Part shown: one piece after another, positions 50,669 to 62,244 of the stretch
How the letters are laid out: the number at the start of each line of letters is the position of its first letter
Numbering within the stretch: position 1 is the first letter of the stretch
Source of the DNA: Apostichopus japonicus
Lineage: Eukaryota; Echinodermata; Holothuroidea; Aspidochirotida; Stichopodidae
Length of the DNA stretch: 64,000 nt
Direction of reading: 5' to 3'
NCBI RefSeq assembly: GCF_037975245.1
Contig: NC_092574.1
Coordinates: 11,683,213 to 11,747,212, forward strand
The notes under the pieces: model-generated
Database searches by the model: none
What the model was told of the DNA's origin: nothing
The model's input: only the letters and a program-made list of their open reading frames with translations
Made by a program: the position numbers and the translations under genes

Positions 50669-52062
50669 AGTATTATACCACCAGCTGCTATACGTGTAAC
50701 TGCCTGCATTGATATCCCTGTTCTACTGTGTTGGTTTGTAACTTTTCTGTTGTAAGTTCTATAATGGACTTTGTTTGCTGTAATGATTAAGTTCGCTTTT
50801 CATGAATATTATGTGTTAGTTTATCACTTTCATTCAACATGACTTGACTAGTTTGATGGTTAAGATTGAATTGTTTACCTGAATATTATTATTAATATAG
50901 CAGTTGATTATGATTGAATAGCTTGATTGTGATATTATGTATCATTGTTTATGACTGATTGGTTTGGTTACCATTGCCATGTTGGTACTGATTTATTATG
51001 TAAGCTACATGACTGACTAGTTTGACATCACAAATAGTATGATAGTTAATTACAATTAATTAGCTTGATCGACAGTCAGCATAAAGATATTTCATGGGTT
51101 ATACATTGTAAGTTTGATCAACATAACATGTAATTACCATATAATGATTTATTAGTTCAACTACATGAATGATTCAAGTCTCTGACCATCAGGAATATGG
51201 TGGGTTTTGTTGGTCAACATTGTTGTTTAATTGATTGGTTTCTTAATTAGTATCGTGTGAAATCATATTGTTGTTGGGTTGTTTGAAGTCCTCAGATAGA
51301 GTGGTATTGATAAACCTGTTATTTTGATGAATTCTTTATTTAGGCATAGATACTTAATATGAGGTATGAAGTATATCATAAGTTGACATCAGCAGAGGCT
51401 ATAAAAACTTAGGTACTCTGCCTGCACATGCAGGGATTGCAAAGTCAAGAAGCATTTGGATATATATAGCTCAATTTCAAAAGCCCTCCATGTATTGTGT
51501 TCCAGGCCCTGAGATTTTCCTGACCTAGCATTGCAATGAAAACTTAATTGTTAGATATGTTTGTTAAAACTGTCACTTAACATCTACCACCTCCTGAAAA
51601 ACAAACAGTTATAATAATAACAACAACGATATAAGGGTTTATATGACCTCACTATGAAAAGGAATTTCATCAACATCATCAAACTCTTGCCATGTTAGTC
51701 AAAGATTTCAGGCCTGGTTTACTTGCAAACTCTACAAAATTTACAGGCTACATTTTACAGTGAATGATAACAATTTTTAATTTTTTGGTATCACATTTTT
51801 GCTTGTTCAATTTAAACCCAAGTGATAAATTCTTTTGGGGAATGTTTATGTATTCATATTATATATGTGCAGATACACTTAAAACTTATATCACAAGATA
51901 GAAAACAAAAGAATAAGTAACTGCAAGAGAAATTGTATAAATTGCAAAATGTTGCTTAAGAGAAAGTGAAAAATAAAGCAGTTTGCGAATCAGAAACTTA
52001 CTTTGGTCCATTCTGTGATTTGATTTGCATGTTTGTAATTGCTGTATAATCTAAAAATCAAC
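50669..52062 (+). other. Probable 3' UTR and intergenic sequence
   Basis: AT-rich sequence with no coding frame. An AATAAA at about 51972 is a possible poly(A) signal of the SAMD3-like gene. Repeated gattg/tgattgaatagc-type words between 50860 and 51080 look like degenerate local repetition. Confidence 0.4.
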
Positions 52063-52399
52063 TGTAGCAAAAAGTGACCAACATTGGAGAATATAATAGT
52101 GCTAGAAATTGGGGAAACATAGCACGTAAGAATTATTAGCACTTTTTGCTGAACTGTGTTTAGCACAGGTTTTTCCTAAACTTTTTGGTAAAAATTTTCA
52201 TAAATATTGGGTAAATGTGACATTGCCCATAGTTTAGCAACTCAAGTTTTGCCCAATTTTTAAGAAAAATGTTACCCAAAAGTTTAGGAAAAACCTGTGC
52301 TAAACACAGTTAAGCAAAAAATGCTAAAAAAGTTTCACGTGCTATGTTTCCCCAATTTCTAGTAATTATATTCTTCAATGTTGGGCAATTTTTGCTACA
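52063..52399. mobile_element. Fold-back MITE (about 130-bp inverted arms)
   Basis: The left arm (52063-52195) and right arm (52262-52399) are inverted copies; both hold gaaattggggaaacatagca and gtgtttagcacaggtttttc. A 65-bp spacer separates them. It would form a long hairpin RNA if transcribed. No coding capacity. Confidence 0.88.
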
Positions 52400-52412
52400 T
52401 CGTTCTTAGCGT

Positions 52413-55400
52413 GTACATGTATTCGCCGGATATGGTAGATCTTTATTGTTGAGTGCCGGCTAGGCGCTACACACGCTCCGCGCGTGGTGCCTTTTTCTGA
52501 TTATTAATACTAAAGTACCTGGGCACATAACAACTGACGTCTCGCACCTACATGCATGTATAATATATACCACTCCACTCATCCCGGAGGTGACGGCGCC
52601 ACTTTTTCAATATTTCGTTTGAGATGGACGCTGTGTAATTCGTCTCCCTTGGTGTCAGAACGGCATATTTCTACCAGTACTTTCTGTCGGGATTTAGTTT
52701 TGTGAGACAAAATTTCTCCTCACAGATCTGGTTCTGATGTAACTAAAAACGACTCAGGAAGATTACAGATGTAGCCTACGTTTTATTCCGGTTCTATTTC
52801 ATTGTATTTCTTATGAAAACAGATGTTAGGTACCTAACGTTAATTGCAATACCCACAAAGCATTGAGCAAGTGCAAAATAGAAATAAAAGATCGAAATCA
52901 AACTCACCGGCCGCAAACCGCAAAAACTTGCAAGGCAAAGAAAAAGAGGTATCTTGGTAACAACGCCATAACGAATGGCTTCCAAGGAACGTCTGAAATC
53001 GCTGCCGAAGAAACAACTCGTTTTGTATTTTCCGTGTGTGTTTGTGTGTTGTACAGTTCCGGGTCACGGCCTTTGAGGTGTTGTTTAATTTCCAGGGCAG
53101 ATCCGTCTCTATGGGGCTGGTCGTAAACTTTTCCCGGAACAGGCCAGCTTTCCCTAACAAGAATTGATTACAATTCAATCCAACGGAAACGAATTATACG
53201 GAAGCCTCTCATGGATAAGGGACGTCTCTAGAGGGGGGTGTGGGGTGTCTCACCCCCCTCCCACCCCAATATTGGTAAAACTGACTATAGTTGGAACTGT
53301 CGCACTCTAATTTACCTAGGCCTATTCATATATTCTTGTAGCTGGTATGGCTGAGTGGAGAGCTGAGCCTCCCCCCTTTTCAATTTATATGGGGTAAAGA
53401 CCCTCCTTGACGTATATGATTGGCCACAGTGGACAAAATTCGGGAATGTATGCCGACATATATTCGTGCCGACATAAATTCGATTTAATGGTAACATAAA
53501 TTCGATTTTATGCAGACATTAATTCTGAGCTAATCAGTAGGCAGTATTTATGTCTACTTAAAATTGATTTAATGTGGACATAAGTTTGAATTCATAAAGA
53601 CAAATATTCGAATTAATGCTAGCATATATTCAAATAAATGCTAGCATATTTTCGATTTAATATCAGCATATATTCGATTTATTGTCAGCATATATTCGAT
53701 ATAATGCTGACATAATATTTGACCAATGTGAGTGCAGGAATACAGGCCTATGTATTTCTGCATATAATCACTTCCGACAACAATTCCGCCTGATCCGTGG
53801 TTGGATAGTAATTCAACAACCATCCCCTGCACGGGGTGACAAAAAAAATGATCGACCCGGTTATCGACTATAGGTACGTCACTCCTCGTCACTATATATT
53901 AATTAATGCATGGTTCATTTATATGCGCAAATCAAACAACAGGTGATAAGCTTATAATTAGCCCTTTGTTCCTATTCCGCTTTAGGTACATGTTTATATC
54001 AGGCGCAGATCCTATAGGGGTAGGTTGTTACCACCCAACCCCACTACCCTTCCTTTTCAACCCCATACACATTTAATAAAATAGTTATAAGCAACTTTCC
54101 GGTCAAAAATTTCCATTTTATTTTTCTGTCGAACGATCACCAGCAAACCCTGGGAGTCGGCCTCACCGATACCAGGGCCAGCTATAGACCCGCCTTTAGA
54201 GATCTTAGGTTCCCGTTTAGGAACGTGCAGGTTAGGAAAGGAAGACTAAAGTTTAGCAAACACCATGGCAACTGCCAAAATATTGATCAGTGTAATATGA
54301 CAAGCCATTTGTATTAGATCAAGGGCAATTTTTATATATATCGCCATACACGTACAACATTTACTGAAGAAACTAGGAATTTATGGCAAGGTTCCTTATC
54401 TACATACAGATGTTGGCCTGATTATCATGTTATTGTACCAGTCTGCGACCTGCGAAGTCAAGAATATGTTACTTTAAACTTCCTGTTTGTGTAGATTGTT
54501 TAGATTATGGAGGTGACTACTTGGAATGTAATTATATACAACGGATGTTATGTTTGACATGTGCTATATTCCTTATCGAATTCAATTTTAATCGTTTCTG
54601 TTTTGTTAACTGATTTATTAAGTTGGAATGAAACCAAAAAATTCCCCTCAAAAACCGGGTGAACTTTGGAGTATATTTGGTTGCATACGGATCACTGTAA
54701 TACTTCCTTTGCTGGTATATGTATACAAAAGCTCCCGACATCTTTCCCGACTGGTATCTGGTTTCACCATATCTTGGAGGATGCCTTGGACAAATCGAGG
54801 GGTGATTTTGTGGAAATTCCGAGGGATCCATAAACTTGTACTACATCACTGTTAATCCGGCTGTTCTAACTCAGTTACGAAGTTGTCACAATATATAGAC
54901 AAAGAATTGAACCGTTTTTAAGCAAAGAGTGGTTAGAGCTCTATGTAATCAAATTGAGAAGGAGAGCAAAGATTTCTTACAGATGTGCATCGAAAGGGAA
55001 CCAAGCTTGAGAGTAGATCAAGTTGCAGGTTTTTGTGCCAAGGCTCTATCTTGGGTAACTTCTCCCTTGCAATATCAAACGGTCCGACAAGTCACTGACC
55101 AGAATTTAAGTCGCTTTCGTCCAATCAGAGCGCTAGAAAATAACATGCGACACTGGTCGTTAAATGAGAGCACAAGAAGCTGAGATATGTCAACTTAATT
55201 CTACATATGTCGATTTCAGGACTTATGGCACACTATAGGCTCACCATATATGTCTCTACTGGTTTACTAGAACCAGTGTGTCTTTATAATGAAATATGGA
55301 AACGGTTGCAGCAACAACAACAAAATAATAATGAAACAAGAAACAAGGCAAATGACATTCTAGGATTAGTGTGAACATGTATAGAAAGTTTTACAGACAA
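52413..55400. other. No supported gene
   Basis: Apart from the minisatellite above, short frames only. One at 54926-55035 (IEKESKDFLQMCIEREPSLR) lies between a possible acceptor (tttttaag) and donor (gttttt); I could not tie it to anything. Confidence 0.4.
53210..54070. repeat. AT-rich minisatellite and surrounding repeats
   Basis: Between about 53450 and 53720 units of about 24-27 bp of the type tgctagcatatattcgattt recur roughly nine times with drift. Before it (53215-53275) and after it (54000-54060) are G/C-tract repeat remnants. Confidence 0.7.
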
Positions 55401-55421
55401 GTATGTACAATAGTCACATAT

Positions 55422-55800
55422 CAGGGGCGTATCCAGGATTATCCAAACCGGACGTTGCACAAAATTTCATCTATGGACAGCCAATACAGAAAAACCTCCT
55501 TCAACCCCTAACAGACCGGTCAAAATTGCACGCAAAGAGGAAGGAATGTTTAGGAATGTTGGTCAGGGAAATTTCGAAAATTCAGACACGGTTTATTTGT
55601 TGGTGCATGGGCGCAGATCAGTCATGGATAATGGTGGGGACGCGTGTCTGTGCTCTGACTACTATCTAAGCGGAGCGCGACCATGGGTTCGCGCGTAGCG
55701 TACGAGAAGTTTTGGGCAAATATACCTCCCAGATCACCGGAAATAACACTTCCCAGACCCAATGATGCTCCCAAACCTCCTTAAGTCATAGATCTCATGG
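55422..55800. mobile_element. hAT-like repeat copy
   Basis: It starts CAGGGGCGTATCCAGG; the middle matches the inverse of 43591-43730 and the right part matches the family body (gcggagcgcgaccatgggtt, cacttcccagacc). The right end is undefined. Confidence 0.6.
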
Positions 55801-58800
55801 CTTAGAAATTTAGTTTGGGGAAATGCATGGGCATCTGCCGAAAAAAATCAGGGGACAAATAATCCAAGTAGACTTTTGTATATGATGGGTCTGGTTTCGT
55901 AACTCATCTGGAAAGCGATTAGAGGGGTGGGCGTAGTGTTGTGGGGCGCGCATTTTCATGAAGGTGGGAACAATCTTATGATGATGTGTACGCCCCCATC
56001 CCCTCCGGCAATGATACACCTTTTAGACTATGGGGCATGTGGCCAAAACAGCTTTCTAAATTAATTCTTGCAGTCATCTCCTGGGGGCTACATGAAATGT
56101 GGCTTAAAATGTAGGTATTGTGTGTCCTTTCAATATCCCAACAGTTCCCACTCCCAGAAATGGGGCACTTTTGAGTAAATCCCGCCTAAAAACAAAACAC
56201 TAAAAAATAGGCCGTGGGCCAAAGTAGGAAAATTGATCTAAAATTTTTACTTTCGTTGCACAGTCACGGGGTCTACATGAAACCCATTCTATTTTGTTAG
56301 CAATATGTATTATTTTCCAAAATCAGTTGTTCCCAAGTGTCAATGTTGCACATTAATGTTTTTTAGGTCAAAATTGCGGCAATTTCCCCATACATATCCT
56401 GCACAAAATAGAATAGACAACAAATACCATAAAATTGATCAGAAGGAGAATCTACCTTCATGTTGAGGTCCCGCCGGCTATTTTGAACATATGTGGAATG
56501 ATAATTTGTTTAATGGGGGAGGGAGGTCTACTAAAAGGTCACAAAGCACCAAAAACAGAAATAGAGGGCGCTGTCCATTTCAGTATATCGGAGCATTGCA
56601 TATTGCTATGCGAAAAATTATAATTAAAATTACTTCGCGATGCTTTTCATTGTAATTACATGGAAAATCTGTCATAATTTCTGATCATGTGCCAAACATC
56701 ATTCTCCCTAGCCCAATTCTATGCACTGCAATTCCCATACCTATGTTTGGTAGCTGGACATGGATATATTAAATGGTGCTTAAACTCCTACTCCTCTCCA
56801 AAATTTCAGAGATTGAAGCCCCTCTTGAATTGAAAATATTGAGGCAAAGTTAAGGGATTGGGAAGGTATGGGGAAGGGTGAGGTGGTGTAAGGAGAGGAT
56901 ATGTATAAATGTAGTTTATAAATGAGGAAAGCATATGGGAGTGAAGCTCCAATGTAAACCATAAAGTGTTATGTAAAGAAGGCGAGAAAGGTGTGTTAGT
57001 TTCAGTTCTGAAAAGTGTTATGTAAAGAAGGCGAGAAAGGTGTGTTAGTTTCAGTTCTGAATTATATTATTATGGCAAAAGATATTTTTTCATAATTTGT
57101 TGAAGCATTTCTATTTACAGTTACTTTATAAAGGGCCAAAACATTATAAATAAAGAAGTGTAACTAAAAACAAGCATAAAGCATATTTGGTCAATGGCAT
57201 ATATGAACAGTGACAGTATTCTAGTTATTGTTACACTTTTTGAACAAGACATTCAACATGCACTGAGTGAGGACATTATGTGGTACAATGATAATTACAT
57301 TCATATAACCATTCAGAGAGTCAACTGAGTTGGAGATTCCTTGGAAAACAAGATTTTCAAAGCTCACACACTTTTGACCAAAAGAGATGTAGTTGGTGTG
57401 CACACATGCAAGTTTGAAAATGTACTTAAAATATTATGTGTACAATCCAAGACATCACAGGCACACACCATCACCAGTGCATAAATTCCTTTTTACAAAT
57501 ATTGTTAAACTGAAGTAACAATTGAAAACATTTACTATATCTAATAGCTACAGTATGTATACATTTTCATAGAACATGACCGGTAACTGTAGCCGTCAAA
57601 AATTAGGACCGAGTCTTCTACGGAAGGTTGCTCTTTTTTTATTCATCTGGTTTTCTTTGTTTACCTTCGTGAAAACTACAAATAAAAATAATAATTATAC
57701 AAACAACTACAATATGCACATTCTATTGAATACATATACAATAACAAGTGAATATATCATCTATGGTAGTAAGGCTAGTCCATTCAGTGATATAGTCCCA
57801 TCAAAACTGTCGCTAAGTTCTTACGAAAAGAATATTTACTATCTCTGTGATTGATGGATATACATATTACAATTGGACAGGAAGAAGCCTTTAGGTCCGG
57901 GGTAAACTTGCATCTAAACCATAATATAAATTAACGTACCTCTTTGGACTCTTTACAAATTTCGGCTCAGTTAAGCACTCTGATAGGTGTGGCAAAGATA
58001 AATTGTGTCTTAACAACATGCATGGTCGGCCTATCTGTACAAGGCTGTGCACCCTCTCTCGAAAAATGCTGAGTGAGAGACATCTCGGCCTCGTACACAA
58101 AACAATTTAAAGTAACCATTGTGCGGTACTGTAATGTGAAGAATTCCACATCTGGGAATATTTGCCATGCAGGAAAGCACGGGATTGCTGCCGAGCTCAC
58201 AAGTTATGAATACGAACATGTTTAAATAACAATGAATAGATTTTACGTATAGAAATTGTGAATCAACTGTTACAGGACCTATGAAGTACATTGTACATTT
58301 TCATGAAATTTGCAGGAATTTAGACATGACAACTTTCCATCATGTCGTCTCTCATGCAGAATTGCAAATTTGAAGGTCTTGAATAATATAACTACTGGAG
58401 ACAGAATGTGGCCACTGTGCAGTGTGTGGACTGATCTCAGCAGCTTTGGGGCAGGTCCTTGATCCATTGATTCTGTTGACAGATTTATTTGAAGATTCAT
58501 TTAATATGTATTTGTGATACACAAATGGGCTTCTTTACTTCACCTCAAGTAATTTAATGTTGCTTTCAATCACTTCAATGTTGCATAGCTGATAGATAGT
58601 TTAAAAAGAGATGCAACATTGCAATAAATGTCCACATTAATAAAAACAGTGACTGATAAAGCTCAAATAAATTATTCTTATTAACTTATGCTGCATACCA
58701 TGAGTTTTGCAAAATTGATTATTCTATATCAATTTTGTACTTTACAATTCAATTATTTCCTCCCTCCTCCTCCCTTCCTTATTTACTTTTAAACAGAACA

Positions 58801-58864
58801 TGGACCTGAATTTCCATTGAAATACATAAAATAAGCAAGACAGTATGCATGTCTGTTTACTTAC
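55801..58864. other. No supported gene
   Basis: It holds G-tracts and a 48-bp tandem duplication (56965-57060). The minus-strand frames at 57967-58500 could be last exon or 3' UTR of the gene fragment at 58865-59837 but show no motif. Confidence 0.4.
56965..57060. repeat. 48-bp tandem duplication
   Basis: The unit aagtgttatgtaaagaaggc ... agtttcagttctga occurs twice head to tail, practically identical. Confidence 0.85.
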
Positions 58865-59837
58865 CGAACCATGTTGTCCTTTTTTTCAATGATATGTCCA
58901 CACATGGAACGGGACTACAAGCAGTTATGTATGTTAAAAGAGCAACGTTTTGCATCATTACAGTATCATAAGTATTTGTATAGGCCTATATTCCAACACG
59001 TACATATTTGCACTCTATTTGAAGGCAACAGACGGAAATCTTACCTGATTGATCATTGTGTGTGAAGTCTCCAAAATCTGTGCAGTATCAGTTTTAGCTG
59101 GCAAATCCTCTGCAAGACAGAAAATAAAGAAGGAGATTTCAACAACAGTTTTGTTGAATTGAGCCTAGAATGACGATCATATATTTACTTTGTGATTATG
59201 ATTAACTTCAAGGCCTGTATTTAAGAGACGGGTTGTAACTGTTCAGTTGGTTTAACTCGCATTAGTTCAAAAAATATATAAACAAGGCATCTTCAACAAG
59301 AAATACAGCATATTTGAAAGACCATACCAAGGGGAAAAAAAACTTTGAACTCATTGCAAGTTTTACCTGTACCAGCAACCCTCTTCGTTCCTGTGACAAA
59401 TTGTACACAGAACGTACATTCAGCCAACCTTTTCTTTCAGCATAGCCTGGGCTATTGAATAACACTGGTTTAGTCAACGTTAGAACTTAGCTAGAGCTGT
59501 GTACAATTTTACCGCGTAGGCCTAGGCTAGTTGAAAACGACTGTGGTTACTGTAACTGTACGAACTCGAATGACACAGTTTCCAGTCGAATAGAGCATTC
59601 ATTTTCAATGTAATATTTCAAGAATACTTAAATACAACTCACCAACTGATTGTGTAAGTTTAGATACAGCCATGGAGATTTTGGAAACGTCGGTAAACTT
59701 CATATAACATTGCCGATGATACCCGCACGTTGTTGTGTCCAACGTCAAGTTGAGTTCTGCATTGTCAGACAAAATAGTATTGGCAATATCCCCTAATTCT
59801 CCACCTAAAGCCTTCCATTCCTTAGCACATCTGATTA
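58865..59837 (-). CDS. Putative multi-exon gene fragment with YHRxCYxxFTD motif
   Basis: Four candidate exons on the minus strand: A 59643-59837 (CAKEWKALGGELGDIA ... CGYHRQCYMKFTDVSKI), B 59367-59433 (KRLAECTFCVQFVTGTKRVA), C 59045-59109 (DLPAKTDTAQILETSHTMIN) and D 58865-58914 (SRSMCGHIIEKKDNMV). Splice sites of C and D are canonical and B to C to D phases fit. A to B fits only with a weak donor (gtatct) inside A, not with the better gtgagt. The CGYHRxCY..FTD and CxxC blocks resemble the N-terminal part of a large family of uncharacterised, possibly transposon-derived proteins in marine invertebrates. No start codon was found. It may be a broken copy. Confidence 0.4.
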
Positions 59838-60549
59838 CTTAAGCTTTGGAGACATTGGTAAATGCAGTCATTTGCAATGAGGCTGTCTTTGAAACATGGA
59901 TAATGCATTATAATTTCATTTTCGTTCGGCAGGCCGCCTTATCACTAGTTGACGCCATGTTCAAATGTTGCCAGATGTTAAAAAGTATTGCGCAAGCCTG
60001 TAGACGCGATTGTGATTGGTTACTCGTGACATAATACGCTGTATTTTCGCCTTATAAACTCTCCAAATTTGATTAAAATGGTAACGGTTATTAATAACAA
60101 CTGCAAAAATGTCCACGTTAGACAACTGGGAACAATCGATAATGGTGATTTCATATTATTTTCATAATTATAATGGCATTTGTTGGTAGTCCTCTCTGCG
60201 TTGCAACGAACTTAAACGATTTTGGACTTCGGCCCACGGTCTATTTTGATCCACTACATGATATTCACAAGAAATGTGATCAATTCTCAAATCGCATGCG
60301 GAATGTTTTATTTTTAGATTCATTGTATGAGTTACGGGTACTAGGGCACTATTAGAATTCAGTTCGCATTGTATAACATTCTGGACAGTGTTGCATCGAA
60401 GGACATATGTCTAGTGCAGTTCGCATATAGATCCTGGGCTAATACCGAAATGCGTCATGTTCCCCGACGATTCGGTCGAGTTCAAGACCAGCCACAGTTG
60501 GTTTCATAGCACAATTTTACAATTGTTTAAAGGCGTCCATACACACAAA
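59838..60549. other. Intergenic, no feature found
   Basis: Sequence between the putative minus-strand fragment and the CR1 element; no coding or repeat signal recognised. Confidence 0.4.
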
Positions 60550-60689
60550 CACTTTAGCTTTGGTCGTTGAAGCGTATACACGTACTTTTTCGGTGCTCTT
60601 GCATTTCGTTCATTTTTGGGATTTTTGGGATCGTTTTTTTTTTATCAAACACCTTGTGATTCGTTTTGTTGTTTATTTGGAGTTATTTT

Positions 60690-61295
60690 TGTCTGTTCCT
60701 GTCATTCTGCATATTTTTTGTTCAATCTGTGCTGTTTTTTGTCTTGTGTCGGTGCTGTCCGTGGTTTAAGGTCTGTAGCGTCAGTGTATCCTATCGTACA
60801 GTGTATAGTCTATGTTGAGCCTAAGCTGCTAATCGTGAGTATCGTTTTTCCGCGTTCGCGGGTTTTTCTGTGCCTTAGTGTATTCGTTATTTATTGTCTG
60901 TAACTTTCATTCTGCATGTTTTTGTGTTCAATGTGAGCTGTTTTTGTCTTGTTTCAGTGCTGTCCGTTGTTTTAGGTCTGTAACGTCAGTGTATCCTATC
61001 GTTCAGTATATTGTCTCTGTTAAGCCTAAGCTGCTAATCGTGAGTATCGATTTTCTGTGTTCGTGGGTTTTCTGTGCCTTAGTGTATTCGTTATTTATTG
61101 TCTGTATCTTTCATTCTGCATGTTATTGTGTTCAATGTGAGCTGTTTTTGTCTTGTTTCAGTTCTGTCCGTGGTTTTAGGTCTGTAGCGTCATTGTATCC
61201 TATCGTTCAGTGTACAGTCTCTGTTAGCCTAAGCTGCCCGTCGTGTTTTCGATTTTCTGTGTACGCTGTTTTTTTTTTTTTCTTTTTCTTTGACT
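60690..61295 (+). promoter_or_regulatory. CR1 5' UTR tandem repeats (about 205 bp, nearly 3 copies)
   Basis: The block gtctgtagcgtcagtgtatc recurs at 60771, 60976 and 61180 (spacing 205 and 204), with ttcattctgcat and gtgagctgtttttgtcttgt in each unit. Tandem units ahead of a LINE ORF are likely promoter monomers; this role is inferred. Each unit keeps an open T/G-rich frame that I take as non-coding. Confidence 0.75.
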
Positions 61296-61308
61296 TAGTA
61301 TTTTCGTT

Positions 61309-62244
61309 ATGGCTGTGCCTGATCGTTTAGTCTGCTGTGATGCGTGTAATATGTGGATTGAGTTTGAGATTTCTGGCTTGGAATGTGATTTTAAATCAGC
61401 ATCTAGTGAAGCTATTGTGTTTGTTTGCGATAAGTGTGTGAAACTTAAGGAATTAGAGGAGCTATTGAAAAGCTGTAGTTGTGTATGGACGGAAGTCGGG
61501 AATAGTAGGGCTGTGAGTAGTGCAGTTGCTGAAAGGGATTGTTGCGAGGTTGTTCCAACTTGTAATGGTTTTGACGTGTTACCTGTGGAGGAGTTGCGTG
61601 ATGTTGATGATGGGAATGAAGTCTCCCAGGAGGGAAATAGTGAGTGGCTAGTAGTGGACGAAGTGCGTGGTGATTGTGATGTGACAGGAGATGGTAGTGT
61701 GGTTGTAAACAGCGGTAAGTGGGGACAGGAGAAGTCGAAAGGAAGAATGGTATTGTGTGGGGATTCATTAGTACGGTATGTAGACCGAGAGTTCTGCAGG
61801 GCGGATAAAGCAAAAAGGGTCAGGGTATGTTTGCCAGGTGCTAAAATCCAGGATGTCAGTAACAGGGTAAACAAAATCGTGTCAGATGAGGAGGTGGTTG
61901 TAGTCCAGGTAGGCACTAACAATGTGCAGAAGGAGTCGCAAAACATTATTCAGTCTAGGTACCACGAATTGATGTGTCGACTAGCATCAACTCGGGCTAA
62001 AGTTGTCATATGCAGTTTGTTGCCAAGATTTGACAGCAAGGTTCTGTCAGAAAAGATTGTAACTTTGAATGGTTTATTGTATAGTTTGTGTGCCGACTTC
62101 GGCTTCACATTTGTTGACATGTGGTCATCTTTCCAGGGTAGAAGGGATCTGTTCGCCAGGGATGGTTTGCACTTAGCTAATACTGGGGCCTCGTTGTTTG
62201 GTAGGATGGTGAATTACTCTGTTGAACAGCTATGTTTAAACTAA
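61309..62244 (+). CDS. CR1 LINE ORF1 (zinc-finger-like head plus SGNH esterase)
   Basis: A 311-residue protein. Residues 1-50 hold paired cysteines (LVCCDACNMWIEF, FVCDKCVKL), a PHD-like zinc-binding arrangement. Residues 145-310 are an SGNH/GDSL hydrolase with VLCGDSLVRYVD (block I Ser), VVQVGTNNV (Gly/Asn block) and ARDGLHLANTG (Asp-x-x-His). CR1-clade ORF1 proteins are known to carry PHD and esterase domains; ORF1 coats the RNA. The start is the first ATG after the T-tract. The whole catalytic set is present. Confidence 0.9.
   Translation: MAVPDRLVCCDACNMWIEFEISGLECDFKSASSEAIVFVCDKCVKLKELEELLKSCSCVWTEVGNSRAVSSAVAERDCCEVVPTCNGFDVLPVEELRDVDDGNEVSQEGNSEWLVVDEVRGDCDVTGDGSVVVNSGKWGQEKSKGRMVLCGDSLVRYVDREFCRADKAKRVRVCLPGAKIQDVSNRVNKIVSDEEVVVVQVGTNNVQKESQNIIQSRYHELMCRLASTRAKVVICSLLPRFDSKVLSEKIVTLNGLLYSLCADFGFTFVDMWSSFQGRRDLFARDGLHLANTGASLFGRMVNYSVEQLCLN

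Noticed and set aside
52840-53178. 112-residue minus and 87-residue plus frames at 52.8-53.2 kb
   Set aside because: Mutually antisense with no recognisable domain and no clear splice context.
60560-61330. Plus-strand frames in the CR1 leader, rich in F, V, C and S, looking membrane-like
   Set aside because: They follow the 205-bp tandem repeat and T/G-rich composition; hydrophobicity is a composition effect.
61224-61946. 240-residue minus-strand frame, Ser/Thr-rich
   Set aside because: Antisense shadow of CR1 ORF1; no motif.
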